A DNA stretch of 64,000 nucleotides from assembly GCA_905250125.1 (NCBI GenBank), contig CAJNOL010000119.1, positions 62,001-126,000 on the forward strand, in the 5' to 3' direction. The DNA comes from Rotaria sordida. Its lineage: Eukaryota; Rotifera; Eurotatoria; Philodinida; Philodinidae. Position 1 is the first letter of the stretch, and every line of letters starts with the position of its first letter. Below are positions 49,501 to 62,524 of the stretch, piece after piece. The translations under genes and the position numbers were made by a program. The notes beneath the pieces are model-generated. The model did no database searches, was not told the DNA's origin, and saw only the letters and a program-made list of their open reading frames with translations.

Positions 49501-49558
49501 TTTGAAGCAATGAAAAACAAACCTCACTAACATCATCATGATCACTTATCTTGGCCAT
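46544..49558 (-). CDS. AF9/ENL-like YEATS protein of super elongation complex
   Basis: Minus-strand exons: 49558-49523, 49449-49260, 49188-49133, 49074-48889, a piece ending 48499, then 48439-48052, 47987-47527, 47466-47337, 47272-47000, 46947-46544. The first four encode a YEATS domain (EVGHSS, THDWKVYLRAV, ETGYAGFHLP, YDLDLHKN, FRQKILAAGG). The middle is Ser/Lys/Asn-rich with a poly-Pro run. The last exon carries an acidic stretch and an ANC1-homology domain (LRYKLIYIYKRF to HIGELANDLGY). This order is that of MLLT1/MLLT3, chromatin readers that link acyl-lysine histones to P-TEFb/DOT1L. The splice between 48889 and the exon ending 48499 is unresolved: either a 17-nt microexon near 48615, a GTGTAA donor, or two separate genes with a start at 48549. 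Pocket residues are altered: Arg at the AF9 Phe28 site, Glu at Ser58, Tyr at Phe59; Tyr78 is kept. Total about 725 residues. Confidence 0.85.
48818..48840. repeat. (CA)n microsatellite
   Basis: About eleven CA units in the unresolved intron of the YEATS gene. Length variation here could affect splicing of the domain-linking junction (inference). Confidence 0.8.
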
Positions 49559-50751
49559 TTATCAATCTAAAAGCAATATTTCCTATTGTTTAGATTTTTT
49601 CTTTAATAATATTTGAAAATTTTAAAAATATTCAATCGTATTTTTATTAAAAGTAATTTTTCTATTTATATATATATATATATATATAACTTATTAACAA
49701 AGAATAGAAAGAAAAAATGACAGAAAGAAAGAAAAAGAAGTATGAAATATCCAAATGATCTTATCCAAACGTTATTATACATAAATAACGGATGACCAAT
49801 AATATTTTTTTTTCTAATCATTATGATTATTCTAGTCTCTGTGTTACATTGTATAAATGATAACTGGAAAGAATCTCTTTTTAAACATTTTTTTGATCTT
49901 ATCAATATTTACTGACATCTTGTTTTATTTTCTTATCATGTTAATATCAATAAGACAATGAAATATGCTTTCTTTTCTAACAAAAGAATAAATGTCAAGG
50001 TTTATTTTTAATACAATCAATCTGTTACTAGCGAAACATTTCTTGTTTTTTAAAATAGTCAAAATATTGATCAATATTTACTCTAACTAAGATGTCGCTT
50101 ATATAAGAACGAATTGATATTTAAAATATTGAACAAAATCTATAGAATTGTTACTTTATACGAGACACCTATACAAAAATCCTATAAAAATTCGTATAGT
50201 CTTATAGTATACGGTTGAGGATACATGATTTTTGCAAGCTATTGATTGATTCATAAAGCATATTAGTCTTATTATTCAATCGAATGATAGATAAAAACAA
50301 GTCTTTCACAATAAGAAAAAACAAGTTTGATTAATCGTGGGTAACAATAAGAAAAACTGTACACAATCCATCGAATTTAAGGTGAAAAGAATACCTATAC
50401 AGCTCACTTGTATGCAAACTATTTCTCATCTATTACATATTATATATCAAACATATTAAATACAGACTTTTCACAAAAGTAAATTGTCGCATGATAGTTG
50501 TCAAAATGAATTTATCCTGTACGATTAACAGTGAACACACTGAATCTGGATATGTATCTAGATTAGAAGCTAGATGTACCGTATAAACCTTGTATAATAG
50601 CGTTCTAAAATATTCGATTTATCGTTAGTTAAAAAGTGCATTTCGTTTATAGGTGAATGATCATAGGATTCATTTTATTGCTACCAAAAAAGAATATGAA
50701 AGAACATTACCTATACACTTACACTAGATAAATAAAAAATTTTATTTGATG
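49559..50751. other. Intergenic
   Basis: Upstream of the YEATS gene. A (TA)n tract is at about 49667-49687. No gene or element recognised. Confidence 0.5.
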
Positions 50752-51586
50752 GATTCAAGTAAAAATAATGAATGGCATAGAATAAATAGCAGTGTCAATA
50801 TTTTTCCAATATCTCATTCAATTCTTACCGTTTTGGAACCGGTTTTTTATCAAACAAATTATGCTTTCAATTCTCTACAAAACTATATATTTCTATCAAT
50901 GAAAGTATGTTCCATAGTTTTCGAATACTCAATAGAAAAAAAACATCAGTTCAATATGTTCAATTTTCCAACTAATATAAACCTGTTTTTAACATATTCT
51001 TATCACGCTTTTTAATTCCCAAAGTAGTGTCGTTTTTTCTATTTTAAGTTATTCCAAATTACTACTTAAAAATTTTCATTTCAAATATAATAGTCTAACT
51101 GATTTCTGCGTTGATTGTACCAAGCTCGATAAATATTACCAAAAAAAAAAAAACAAACATTACCAATATTGTTTTTATATCATTCATGAATTTTATGTTT
51201 GTTTGCGGTGTTACGCTAGTTAAACAACTTCGGTATTGTTTGTATTTTGATAATATTCATCGGCCTTCGAACAACTGAAAATAGAAAAAAAAAACCATTA
51301 CTTTGAGAATTAAAACCGGTGATAGCAATTTTTCATCAAAAAGCCTAAGTTGGATAGTTGAACATATTGAACTAATCTTTTCTATTGAGTATTGGAAGAC
51401 TATGAAACATGCTCCTCGTTTATAGCAATATATATATATACATATAATTTTGTAGCGAATTAAAAGCATAATCTTTTGATTAAAAAAAAAAATCGGTTTC
51501 AAAATAGTAAGAGCTGGATGAAATATTGAAAAAATACGGACACCGTCATTTATTCTGCGCCATCTGTTATTATTTGAAACACTATG
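50752..51586. mobile_element. Fold-back element, ~835 bp
   Basis: The left arm (about 50752-51050) is the diverged reverse complement of about 51270-51586. Shared blocks include AATACTCAATAGAAAA, AGTTCAATATGTTCAA and AGAATAAAT near the ends. The spacer is about 220 bp. Arms differ by many indels, so it is older than the 23-kb fold-back. ORFs in both arms (for example 50746-51015 and 51257-51502) translate to similar peptides because of the palindromy and are not genes. Confidence 0.65.
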
Positions 51587-53160
51587 AATATTCAGGTTCT
51601 AGTCTCTTAAAGTAGTGCAAGAACAAGTACTTAATTATATTATATTCAACAACATCAAACAAATAGCAATAAAAAAAATGATTTTAATAAAAATTCTTTT
51701 GTAAAAATATTTATAACCTTATAGCAATTTAACAAAAATGAGCAAATTGACGTTTATCCAATTTTTAACGTTGGCAATAATCATTTATAAAAAGCGTACA
51801 TTGTTCTTAAAAACAATTTTATAAATCTAGAATTTATAATATTGATTGACATACCATCATTTCTGAATATTTTAAGTTTCATTTTTTTCCTTGATCTAAA
51901 TGAAAGAGTTATTCCACGTGAGTATTTTTATTTTTTGATAAGATTTATTTAGCTCATCGTTTCTTGTTGATGCTCAATTCGCGATGATGATGATGAAAAT
52001 GTGACTATTCCATCGAATAAATGAGAGCAAGAAAGACTAGATGATTTATGTCTCTTATGAGAAAATAATGAAAAAACTAATGATCGATGTTTATCTTTTG
52101 ATTGATCACGACATAGAAGATAAAAAAAGACTGATGTCGCGAAAATGTAGATCAAATAGATCTATATACTTGAATCATGGTATGACTTTAACTTGTACAA
52201 TATAAATTTTTTTCTTATAGTTTCATTTCATATTATATTTATTGTTTTCGATTTTGTTTCTTCGATGACTTTTTACGACTTCATTGTTTTTGTTTTGTCT
52301 TCTTCTTCTCAATAGAATCGATCTATTTTAATTATAAATACTTGAAGTTGACGATAATGAATTCGATGTTTTTTCGTCATGGTAAGCGATGTTGTCTTTT
52401 AGTTGATTTCTTTATCGATGTGTTTGATCATACATCATTAATTAACGATAAAGAACTTGTAAATTTGGTTGATTCTATATATTACTCACTGATAAATAGA
52501 AATATTGAGATGCCAACAGAGTGAAAAGCGTTTATTTCAAAATACACAATAAAAAAAAATGAAAACTCATCAGACAATTTATATAATATTTGCATAAAAA
52601 AGAATTTTGATAATTCATAGGAATCTTTTTTTGATCATATTTGATAATTTATATTTTCCACAAAAATATTTCTGATTGATTCTTCATACTCTTAAAAATT
52701 GGTTCCATTAAACAAAAGTCATGATAATAAAGAAATGTTTTAGGATATTTCTCAATAACATTTTTGATAATTAACTTCAATTGGGATTAACATTAGAAGA
52801 TATGAAATGAACAAATAATACCATGAACAAATTTAGATGTGCTTATTTTCCACACTTCTTCTAGTAGATTATTGAGTTTGAAAAATTTTTCATTTAACAA
52901 GCTGTCTGTGAATCAGTGTCCAATATGGGTCAGTTTTTCATGACTAGATCCAATCTCGAGGTCAACTTTTCTTTTCCGGACCCGACCCGATCCGATTCGG
53001 AGATAAGTTCTTTTTTCTGACCCAACATGATCGTAACTTAGGCAAACATATTTTTGAGAATTAATTCGAATTTACTTCGTTTAAAAACAAAATCAGTTAT
53101 CATTCAATTTCAGCCAGCTGCGTTTTATTTTTTTCCCTCAACGTTCTATTTCATAATCTT
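51587..53160. other. Intergenic, downstream of dead hAT element
   Basis: No supportable gene; a 60-codon plus ORF at 52342-52524 and a 68-codon minus ORF at 51949-52155 are isolated. From about 52912 the sequence CAGTGTCCAATATGGGTCAG and a GGACCCGACCCGATCC stretch (52978-52993) look like the terminal and subterminal region of a hAT element whose transposase lies at 53161-55069. Confidence 0.45.
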
Positions 53161-55069
53161 TTATTTCATTTGCTTGGTTGAACATAAAAAGAGAATGTCA
53201 TTTACTACGTCTGGAGAAATATTTGATCGTCGTTCAGAGATAAATTGACCGGCCACACTAAATGTGCGTTCGATGCTTGCCAATGTTGCTGGCATAGTTA
53301 AAGTTTGGAAGGTGACTTTTATTAAAGATGGAAAAGAGTCGGACATCACTTTCCAAAATTCATGTATATTGTCTATGTTTGTTTCATGATGGTCAAATTT
53401 TGGAAGAATCCTATAAGATCCTACGAAATAATATAGAAGTTTCAAAAATAGAAAAAACTTTCTCATAGTAGTTACTGTAGTATAACTATAGAATGTACCT
53501 AGAATGAGTGCAACGCGAGTTTCTTCAGTGATTAACTCAAGAAAACTTAACTGCAATTCAACAAGCTATAGATCGTACTTTAAGTAATCTTCGATCTATT
53601 GATGTAAGAAGATTGAGTACGTTCATTTCAGATAGAATTACGATCTGAACATCATAAGATCTATCGATGCTATTTAACATTGCATACAACGATAACCATC
53701 GTGTTTGATTTTCTTGAATAACACATAAACCACTTTTTTCTTGTATTTTTTTGTTCAGACCGGTTTTTTTGATATATCGAATCATTTTTTTACATCTATT
53801 AATGGTTAGAACTACTTCACGTAATGGGCCAGTACATTGATCGTCAGATGCGTTATCGGATTTATCAGATTTCTCTTCTCTCTTTCTTTTTCGAGTAGAT
53901 GGAAGTGTATCAGTATCAATGGTATTTGGGCACTAAGTTGATATCGAAAAAATTAATAAATCTTAAAATTTCATGTTAAGATGGATCTCTTACAGATGAA
54001 TGTGCCTAGAACAACATTATGTATTCGATGACCAATACAATGCACAATTTGATCCGGTGACAGAGCTGCTTTCAAATTTGAATCACGATCAAGAATGAAA
54101 CTTGCTGATTTTCGATACTGTTGAACATCGAATTCGTTGAAAACAACATCAATCAATTTGGATATATATAAATTCTCTGCAGATTTTTTTGCATGTAAGA
54201 ACTCACAACACCATAAATCAACAGTATGCATAGTAGAATCTTTCATAAAAATAGCTGTCATACGTGTAAATACAATATGAATGCATCCAATTATGTGAGA
54301 GAGAGAGAGATTTTTTTTTATACCTAAATGTGCTTGCTTTTTGTAATGATCTGTTCAAAGATCTAGACTAAAAGCATGTTCATCACGAGATCCTGCTGCT
54401 GCTAAACGAGATGCTACTTTTGGCCAAGCAATCTCAACCAGACTTTGAACGCGTTGCTTGACGATCTTTACACAAGGCAAAATCTTTTCTGCTATTATCT
54501 TTTTCTCAAATGAACGTCCATAGCGAGCACCAATATTCAACAAAACTGCGATATCATGATGAAACCAGGATCTTCAACACATTGAAATAGACAAATGCTG
54601 GTCGCGCACCAATTGGAAATAGAATCAATTAGTTCCATGTGATATGTATCCGTTATTGTTTTTTTCTCAATAATCTACAAGAAAATAGACAGTTTTATCT
54701 GAGATTTTGCTAATACGAACGCAAGAAAGATAGGCATACCTCATGAAGAGTTGGTCGATTAACATTCTTCGTTGAACAAATATGATTAGTAAGATTTTTT
54801 GTACCTGTACCTCTAGAACTCGAACGAAAAACGAACGTAGTAAAACATACTTTGCAACTTGCAAAACCATCAATAATTTTAAATTCATGACTAGACTCAT
54901 CTATAATTTCAGCAGATAAATCAAATGTTGACCAGCATGAATTTGTAGCATTCTTTGAAGTGTAGTCTTTGATCATATACTTGTTTGGTTCAGTTCGAAG
55001 AAGTTTTGTTATTTCGCTCGACTTCATCATAACAACAACTTTCGATAAAGTATGACTTAAAATACTCAA
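53161..55069 (-). pseudogene. Decayed hAT transposase with BED finger
   Basis: Minus-strand hAT-family transposase in order: BED-type zinc finger (55069 down to about 54735: CWSTFDL, CKVCF, NHIC), catalytic core pieces (LNIGARYGRSFE, SLDL-stop-TDHYKK, AIFMKDSTMHTVDLWCCEF, FILDRDSNLKAAL, CIGHRIHNVV), QENQTRWLSLYAML, and the C-terminal dimerisation block PATLASIERTFSVAGQFISE. Short GT-AG introns remain recognisable (for example near 54740-54685 and 53501-53425). Damage: a single-base frameshift near 54555, TGA in place of Trp at 54355-54357 (before TDHYKK), and a stop near 53575. Not functional. A possible 3' end with CAGTG is near 52912; the other end was not found. Confidence 0.85.
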
Positions 55070-55444
55070 AAATTATGTAATATTAACAGCAGTAATAGAA
55101 AAAAGAGTTACGATGTATTCATGCATCGATATGCATTCCTGCTTTGTTTCCATTCAGTTCTATTTTTTGTTCTCATAATAGATTATTTTCTTGTGCTTTA
55201 AAGTGTTCTAACAAATTATTTTCTATTCTATTATTGTACGTGTATTGTCATCTTTAGATAAAAGTACTCGTACGTTTGTTCTCTTTTCTGTTCTATACAT
55301 ATATACTATCCATCATTAAATTTTTTCCTTCGCATAATGTAGATATCCACACGTATCAATCACTTTCCTTGAGAGATTGAATTTTTCAATTCTTTTTTTC
55401 TTTACTTGATTATGTAGTTGGAAACCAGGGGTCTACGAAAATTG

Positions 55445-56054
55445 GTCAATACAAAAAATAGTCGAGAAATTTATAATAAAACAACAAAAGCTTTCAGTTA
55501 TATGAGAAAAAAGAATATCCATTCATAAATGATCTGTAACCATTCTAATTTTTGCGGTAGTACCATGTAAAAGTAAAGTGGATGTCGACCATTTCCCAGA
55601 GCATTTACTTTTAAGCGGTAGAAAAAGAAAAACCAAAGGGTAGGTGCAGATGTGTGAATGTTAGGTGCGGATTTGTGGGTTTAGGTTGGGTGTTCTTACA
55701 TTCCCATAAACCAACATCCACACCCATACTCTATACCGACATCCCTAATCCACATCTACACACCACACCCTCAAATACTTTTTCTTAGTTACACGTTTCT
55801 ATCAGAATTCATTTTGATATAACTTCACAAAAATCTCCGGGTTTTAAAATTTTAGTTTTCAAAATAAATTCTAATTCATATATTGCATGTATCAGAAAAA
55901 TATATGCTCCTTTGTAGTGATTTGCAATTAGCTAATAACGTGTTCCGTCTTTGTTTTCTAATGGTTTAACTTATTTGTTTGAGTTTAAGCTTTTATTTAA
56001 AAACGCTTTTGTACTTTTACTATAAATTTCTCGACTATTTTTTGCATCGACTAA
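55445..56054. repeat. Inverted repeat enclosing telomere-like motif
   Basis: ACAAAAAATAGTCGAGAAAT (from 55451) is repeated in reverse complement near 56019-56040, with arms of about 50 bp. Inside, 55640-55775 has G-rich TTGTGGGTTTAGG, TTGGGTGTTC opposed by CCACACCCA, ACACCACACCC, resembling 24811-24922. The left arm also resembles the outer arms of the fold-back at 59484-60014 (CTACGAAAATTGGTC), so these may be one family. Confidence 0.45.
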
Positions 56055-57640
56055 TTATCGGCGCGCAATTTTTATTTGACTATTTTTCGCTTTCTTGGAA
56101 ACTAGGAATCTGTTCTTGATCTTTTTTTTTCAACCTTTATATTCCGTCGATATTGTGTAGCTAAAGCAGCAACGTTATGTAATAAAAGTTTTTCTCACTT
56201 TTCTTTATTTGCTTATAGATATAATTCAAATCCTCTATATTACATTTTAACATACAATTTATTTGTTATGATTTCCATGCTATATCGATCAAGAGAAAAT
56301 AGTGAAATAGAACGATGAATATATGATACATAGTTTCTCTTTGCATCGAACTTTTTCACGTACTCTAAAAGAATTTTTAAATGAAAAAAACCTGAAAAGA
56401 ACTTTTGCTTCTAAAAAATATTCAGATATATGATCCGACCTAATTCAAGTCGAACGCTACTGTGAATATCCTGATAGTTCATAAAGTGCCATTGAAAGAT
56501 CACATATTGTCATAAATCATCGTGAAACATTAAACAATAACACATTTTCCTAAAACTATTGTGTAAATAGCCCTATATTTATGTAAGATATATTATAGAG
56601 TATAATTGTTATCTTTTTTGATAAACTAAAGCTCTGTATAATTAATGACTCAAAAAATAAAATTAATGAAAACAAAAAGCATCGAAAGATTTTGATAATA
56701 ATTGCAGTTTGTATCTGAAGGATAAGAATCATAAAGTCAATCATACTGTAGGCGTATTTAGATTTGTTAAAGCATTCAGTGCAATAAGTACACCTATGAT
56801 GAAAGGACATCTGCGTACAATATACCACAAATCTATGATGACGCAAGTACTTTCTTATATCACAAATTTTTTGTCCTTCGAATACATGTTTTTGTTCTTC
56901 ATGAAATTTCAATAGTCCAAGCATGATAAGTTCGAAAAATACTAGATGTTACCTGTCGTATCTAACAGCAGTGTGGTACAAAGATAACATTCTTTTTGTT
57001 AAAGAGTGCACCTACCACGAAATTCTGACGATGAGAAAAGAAACACACACCAAAACAATCGTGCAAAATCATCGATCATGCGCACAAGGTTTGGTTACAT
57101 GCAATAGTATACTGGTTAACTTTTCAACTGTATTATAATCATTTACTGATGTACTAGGGTAAACTTAAACTAACTTTGGGGTCAAATTTCTCAAAACTTA
57201 ATCTAAATCATTGATAAAATATTTACAGTAAATTTGATTTTTGGAAGCATATTAACAATAATCAATAGGCAATTCGATTGAATGACTCAAACGAATATGA
57301 GTTATCTGTTAAAACAATAATCCGTTATTAAAACAAAAAAAAAATAACTATGATAGAACATACCTATTTTTTTTGCATGTTCTATCTTGTATCCATGACT
57401 ACAGTATGAAATAAATACACATCTGTTATGAATCGAAGTCCATTTCTTATTGTCACAAACACTACTTTATAACCAATATGATTCATCTTTATGCCTCGGA
57501 TTTTTTTTCGGTCATCCTACTCTGAAGAGAAAGGCGAACTAAATAACATGTTTTTGTCGACTACAAAAGCATGTGACAATATCGAAAACAACTTGCATAA
57601 GACAAATGACAAACGTACACACACATAGATTAATAACAAC

Positions 57641-57763
57641 ATGGGACAACGAAAAACAAAATCAAATTTGACTTCAATTATATATCAAGATAATGCACAA
57701 CCATGGGATGACTTTGTAACAGATGCAGATACTTCGACAACTGCACAAAATGATTTTAAATGA
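57641..57763 (+). CDS. Possible 40-residue ORF, unknown
   Basis: Short ORF starting MGQRKTKSN and ending TAQNDFK, with a composition (Asp, Thr, Gln, Trp) more protein-like than nearby noise and a myristoylation-compatible start. No introns, partners or domain. Could equally be a gene fragment or chance. Confidence 0.2.
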   Translation: MGQRKTKSNLTSIIYQDNAQPWDDFVTDADTSTTAQNDFK

Positions 57764-58056
57764 AACATAACTCAAAGAACGAACAAATGAAAATTAAATA
57801 TGTTGGATTCAATTGAAGAAGATTATTTCTTTGATTTTCAAGAAATATGTGGTTGTTGAATACTATTCGTACGGTTGACTCAAAATAATTCTATTGTGTT
57901 TATTTGTACGATGTTTTTCTATAGTTTATATATGGCGAAGAATATTTTTATATCAAGTACTGCTCATGTTTTATAAACTCTGTAGACAAATGTGATCTGA
58001 TATTATTTAATAAAGAATTTCATATTTTAAATTTATGATTTAATATAATACACTAA

Positions 58057-58334
58057 CCCTTTGAATCCTGCATGTCATCTCGTAGATGACACGCAAAACG
58101 TACAAGAGAAATTTTGCATTCTGTCGTCTTCCTCTACATAATATATGTCATATGTGCATTCAAGCAAGTGAATGTATTTCTTTCTGAGAAAATCTATTTT
58201 TTCGCACTGAACTAATGAAGTTAGAATTTGTGTGTAGCTGATTATCTAAAGCAGAACGCAAGAGAGAGTGAGAGAGAAATCGAGATTTTCTTGCATTTGT
58301 GCAGAATGAAAGAAAATGTCGGAATTGGAAACGA
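58057..58334. mobile_element. TTAA MITE, copy 2 (278 bp)
   Basis: Homologous over its whole length to 30563-30834. It starts CCCTTTGAATCCTGCATGTC after CTAA (58053-58056, decayed TTAA) and ends ATGTCGGAATTGGAAACGA before TTAA (58335-58338). The subterminal hairpin ATGTCATCT-CGT-AGATGACA is kept. The CCCTTTG start matches piggyBac ends more clearly than copy 1. Confidence 0.85.
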
Positions 58335-58338
58335 TTAA

Positions 58339-60758
58339 ACTTTGAAAGTGTAGAATCCGTCAGATATTTCTTTATGTTTTACTTTATGATAAACACTTGT
58401 GCATGATATTGAATAAAAAAAAAACTAAATGTAGAAAATTTGCAAAATGTGTATAAATTTAAATTTACACAGATGCTGTTTCTTCAGAACTTTCGTCAAA
58501 CGTTATGCACAGGACGCGTCTTTTTGAAATAGTATAGTGAATGAATTTAGTAGTTTAAAAGTGATTGATTTTATTTTTTCTGATCGCTCAAAAGTCATCG
58601 AGTTGATTGATGATTTTAATGTATACTTTGTTTGATTTATATTGCAGCCGCTGATTAATACTATTGTTTAACGTGATAGGCTAACACCCATTGAAGAATA
58701 CGTTCTATTAATAATGAGATTACACGACAATATTAATGTAAAATCTTTTTTTTTATTGTTCATATTATAATTTAACAGTAAAACACAATTGATTGAAATT
58801 TAAATCGATTTGATTTGTTTGACTTATAAATTTAACTGGCCAAAAATTAAGCCTATGAATGTACTCTCTGTCTTAGACGTAGCATAAAATAATTGTACTT
58901 ATTTTTGTGCGTAAATTAAAAAGATAAACAACAATAGTATGTTTTTTTGTGGCAGGTTGTTATGACAAAAATTATTTTACATTGAAAAGCCTCTACAGTA
59001 AAAATAAATTATATAAATTATATTTACAAAAAAAAACATAAGAAATTGATTATTTTCAAATATACAAAAATATTTGAGTGAATTGCAACTGTTTTTTGTA
59101 CAATTGATGTTTTAGAGAATTGAAGTTATAACTTTTCGTTCTTATTGAACGATTTTAAATTAGTTTTTTAATTCAATTTCTTTCTTAGCCTTCCATAACC
59201 ACATAAAATTTCATGATTCGAAGTTGTATCGTTTCTAAGTCATAGGGTTTACAGTTGAAAAAAAGGGCATAGGTTCTAGCGAAACATGTGCAAAGGAAAT
59301 AATTATTGGAGACAAGAAAGAAATAGAAAAGGAAAAGGAAATGAATCATTTTGTAGCTTGGATAATAGTCTATCGAAACATGTGATTCATTGATCTATAC
59401 ATTTTTCCGTTCGCGACTTCTGCTTGCGACATTCGATGACCGGCTTCTTTTCTTTTTTATGTACAATGACAAAAAAGGAAAGCGAAAATTGGTCGAAGTG
59501 AATATTGATCGAAAATTTTGTAATAAAAGAAGAAAAGCTTTTTCTTGAACAGAAGCTCGAGCCCTTCGGTGTCAAGACGAAATTGATACTGATTGCATTA
59601 ATACAATGATATTATAGGAAACTAATAATTCAGACAAATAAGTTAGACAAATAAAAAAAAGAATAGCAGTTTAGAAACTATGAGTAAGTCCTTCTAACTA
59701 TTGTAGTAATGTTGGCTATCTTGCCGATGAAAGTATGTGTGAGGATGAGGACGAGATTTTAGTGACATTCTCAGACAGACAACGATACTACAGCAATTAA
59801 AAGGACTTGCTCATAATTTCTAAACTCCTATTCTTTTTTTTTATTTGTTTAACTTATTTGTCTAAATCATTAGTTTCCTATAACATCATTGTATTAATGC
59901 AATCTATGACAATTTCGTCTTGACACTGGAAAGTTCGAGCTTCTGTTCGAGAAAAAGCTTTTCTTCTTTCATTATAAAATTTTCGATCTATATTCACTTC
60001 GACCAATTTTCGTAGATCCGACAAAAAAAAACCATTACTCTTGAAGACGAAGAAACATTTGAATAGAAAATAATAGATCAAATAATAGAGAACTTTTTAA
60101 ATGCCTTTTTGATATGAAAATGTTTACATTTTCTTATTTCTATATTGGAGAAAACAACGATTGGAGTACTCAAAAAACTGTAACATTTTGAAAGTAGGTT
60201 AGTCGATAACTTACATATAGTTATTCTTGTTACATTCAAATTTTTACGTTAGATATAACTTAAAAAGTTATATAACCAACAAAAATTTCAACCCTCAAAC
60301 GTTAACTGTTCAGAAAATAGTCAAATTCTACAACAAAATATACAGTGAAGTTTTTTGAGAAAATATGTGCTATGATGATTTTTTTGTACAGATATTTCCA
60401 GTTGAACCCTACTTAAAATTATTCTTTTCAAGTATAATTTAACTTAGAAGAATTTGATAAACAAATCTAAATGTATTGTGAGCTGTTCTTGACTACTCAC
60501 TTCTTATGTAGAACTAAAAAATAATTCGAACATTTTTATTGAATAAAGTCAATTTTATGATTGAATTAAGCAAAAATTGAACTATACATCATATATTTTG
60601 CTTAATATATAATGACGTGTTAGGAAACTTTTGTTGTACAATAAAAGGGGGCACGAAGTATAATAAAATATACTACTCAAAACTATTGTTATTTTTTCGT
60701 GTCATATTTATGTACTAAAAAGTTTCAATATCATTGATTGATATTTTATTTGTTTATT
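58339..60758. other. Intergenic with fold-back element
   Basis: Apart from the fold-back at 59484-60014 this is AT-rich non-coding sequence. The minus ORFs at 59387-59575 and 59878-60081 lie in or across repeat arms and are not genes. Confidence 0.5.
59484..60014. mobile_element. ~530-bp fold-back element
   Basis: Arms of about 213 bp (59484-59697 and 59800-60014) are close reverse complements; the outer end reads GAAAATTGGTCGAAGTGAAT and the inner end AAACTATGAGTAAGTCCTT. The ~100-bp spacer is unique. No target duplication identified. Confidence 0.75.
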
Positions 60759-61964
60759 TTATTTTATTCCATTAATAATAATACGAATAGTATGCATTCG
60801 ATTAATTAAATTTCGTGTAAAAAACCATGGTCGTTTAAATAATTTGACACGATCACGTACTTGTTCATGAGATAAAGTTGTTTGAAATAATGGAATACTA
60901 ATTCGAATATATACACGTCTTAATAGATGCATTTTCTCAAATAAATCTATCCAATATTGTGAATCAATTAATTTTGATGATCTTGAAGAAAAATCAAGAT
61001 AAAGATACATTATATTTGGAAAAATTTTTAATAAATATTCTAATGTTGATATTTGAATTATACTTGAAGTTAATGTAAGTCGTGATAATAATAAACATTG
61101 TTTTACTTGTATTGATAGTAAAAAAGGATCAGTTAGATTATTTATTATACTATTTAATGATTGAAGATTAGGTAAAAGATCAAGTATATGTAATAAATCT
61201 TCAATTTCAGAAGGTTTATCTAATGATAAATATTCTAATCGATTTAATGTTTGAGTTGTTATTTCAACATCAGTTAAAGAAACAAGTCCACGAGCACATA
61301 ATCTAAGATTAATTGAACGTAATGATGGATGACGTTCAGCTGATAATAAATGTTGTGTTAATGAATATTTTCTACCTATAAATCTTTTACAAGATGTTAT
61401 TGAAATTCTTTCTAATGTAGATTTTTCAATTCGATTAAGAATTTGTATAACTAAATCAATAGAACAACGAGCTAAAGTTAATGATCGAAGTAAAATAAAA
61501 CGATCCATAACCTATATTGATAAATACAAAAACAAAAAAAAATCTTTTTGTGATATAAAAGTAACTTACTATATCATTTACTAAAACAGTTATTTGATGT
61601 GACATTGAAGATTGAAGTGAACATATTCGACCTTTATCAATATTAGAATATATAAAATTTCCAATAAATGACGTAAAATATAATGGATCAATTTTATCAA
61701 GATTAACATGTACTTGACAATAACAAATAATTGAATTAAAACGAGAATTAAGAGAATAAAATGTTAAATAAAGTGAATATAAATCAAAATATTCAAATAA
61801 TTCCATAATTAATTCATTTGACATCGTTTCAAATGTTGAGATGTGATTAACATATTTTATTCTATTTGATAACAAACTATTGTTATTTATATGAAAGAAA
61901 AAGTATTGACAGACCTTTTTTTATCGATATTGAATTGATATAATTCATTAGTTCGTTTTGGCAT
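60759..61964 (-). CDS. F-box protein with LRR-like C-terminus
   Basis: Three exons (61964-61915, 61876-61570, 61511-60759) with introns of 38 and 58 bp, GT-AG, in phase, 369 residues. The start is MPKRTNELYQ. The F-box lies at about residues 31-72 (FETMSNELIMELFEYFDLYS, FYSLNSRFNSII). The rest is Leu-rich, with irregular repeats such as LRSLTLARCS, LEYLSLDKPS, LPNLQSLNS and FPNIMYLYLDF, a degenerate LRR solenoid for substrate binding. F-box proteins join SKP1-CUL1 ubiquitin ligases. This architecture belongs to large expanded families in bdelloid rotifers. The substrate is unknown. The 38-bp first intron is very short but restores an ATG start and frame. Confidence 0.82.
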
Positions 61965-62524
61965 TTTGGATTTTAACAAAACTTGTTTTATATTTGTAGA
62001 AGTAAAGAACGCATTAAATAAGTATCAAGCAAAAATGTGATAATAATAATAATAATAATAATAATCGACGCAAAATCTGACTCATATCTTTACAAGAAAC
62101 ATACTTTTTTCTTTTTCAGCCTTATTAACGACGAAGTAATAAACCAAATGTATTGTTTCAAGAATTTGGTCGAAAAATGATTATTAAATAATCTTTATAA
62201 TCTTCAAGGCAAGATACAATGTTTTAGTATTTTGATCACACTATCGATATATATTCATCGAATACGAAAGACGTATTCTGTTTTATTGTTGTTCAAACAA
62301 TCAAGTTTTACATCTGAATTAATCTGATTTACAATCCAGAAAAAGAAAACACACGAAAGACAAACCTATTTAAAAAAAACACAAAAATCATCTCGCATAG
62401 AACCATTTATTAGCACGAAAGAAAATATCTACCTAAACGATATATATATATATATCACATCCTTTTTTTTTATGCAATGAAATTCACGCAAATAAATTTT
62501 TGAAAGAACTATACAATGTTTATT
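61965..62524. other. Short intergenic with (ATA)n and (TA)n
   Basis: Between two minus-strand genes. It holds an (ATA)n trinucleotide tract (62041-62065) and a short (TA)n near 62441-62455. It must contain the promoter of the F-box gene; nothing else is visible. Confidence 0.6.

Larger units (their letters stand above)
55070..58052. other. Intergenic with inverted-repeat remnant
   Basis: Contains the inverted pair 55445-55495/56000-56054 enclosing a telomere-like G-rich motif. Overlapping ORFs on both strands at 56556-57138 are probably noise. A lone 40-codon ORF is at 57641-57763. No conserved domain recognised. Confidence 0.45.

Noticed and set aside
50746..51502. ORFs on opposite strands with similar peptides (FEYSIEKK / FQYSIEKI)
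   Set aside because: The similarity is explained by the arms of the fold-back element, not by two genes.
56556..57138. 122-codon minus ORF and two plus ORFs
   Set aside because: A few Cys/His pairs look finger-like, but both strands are open, frames break after short runs and no family is recognisable.
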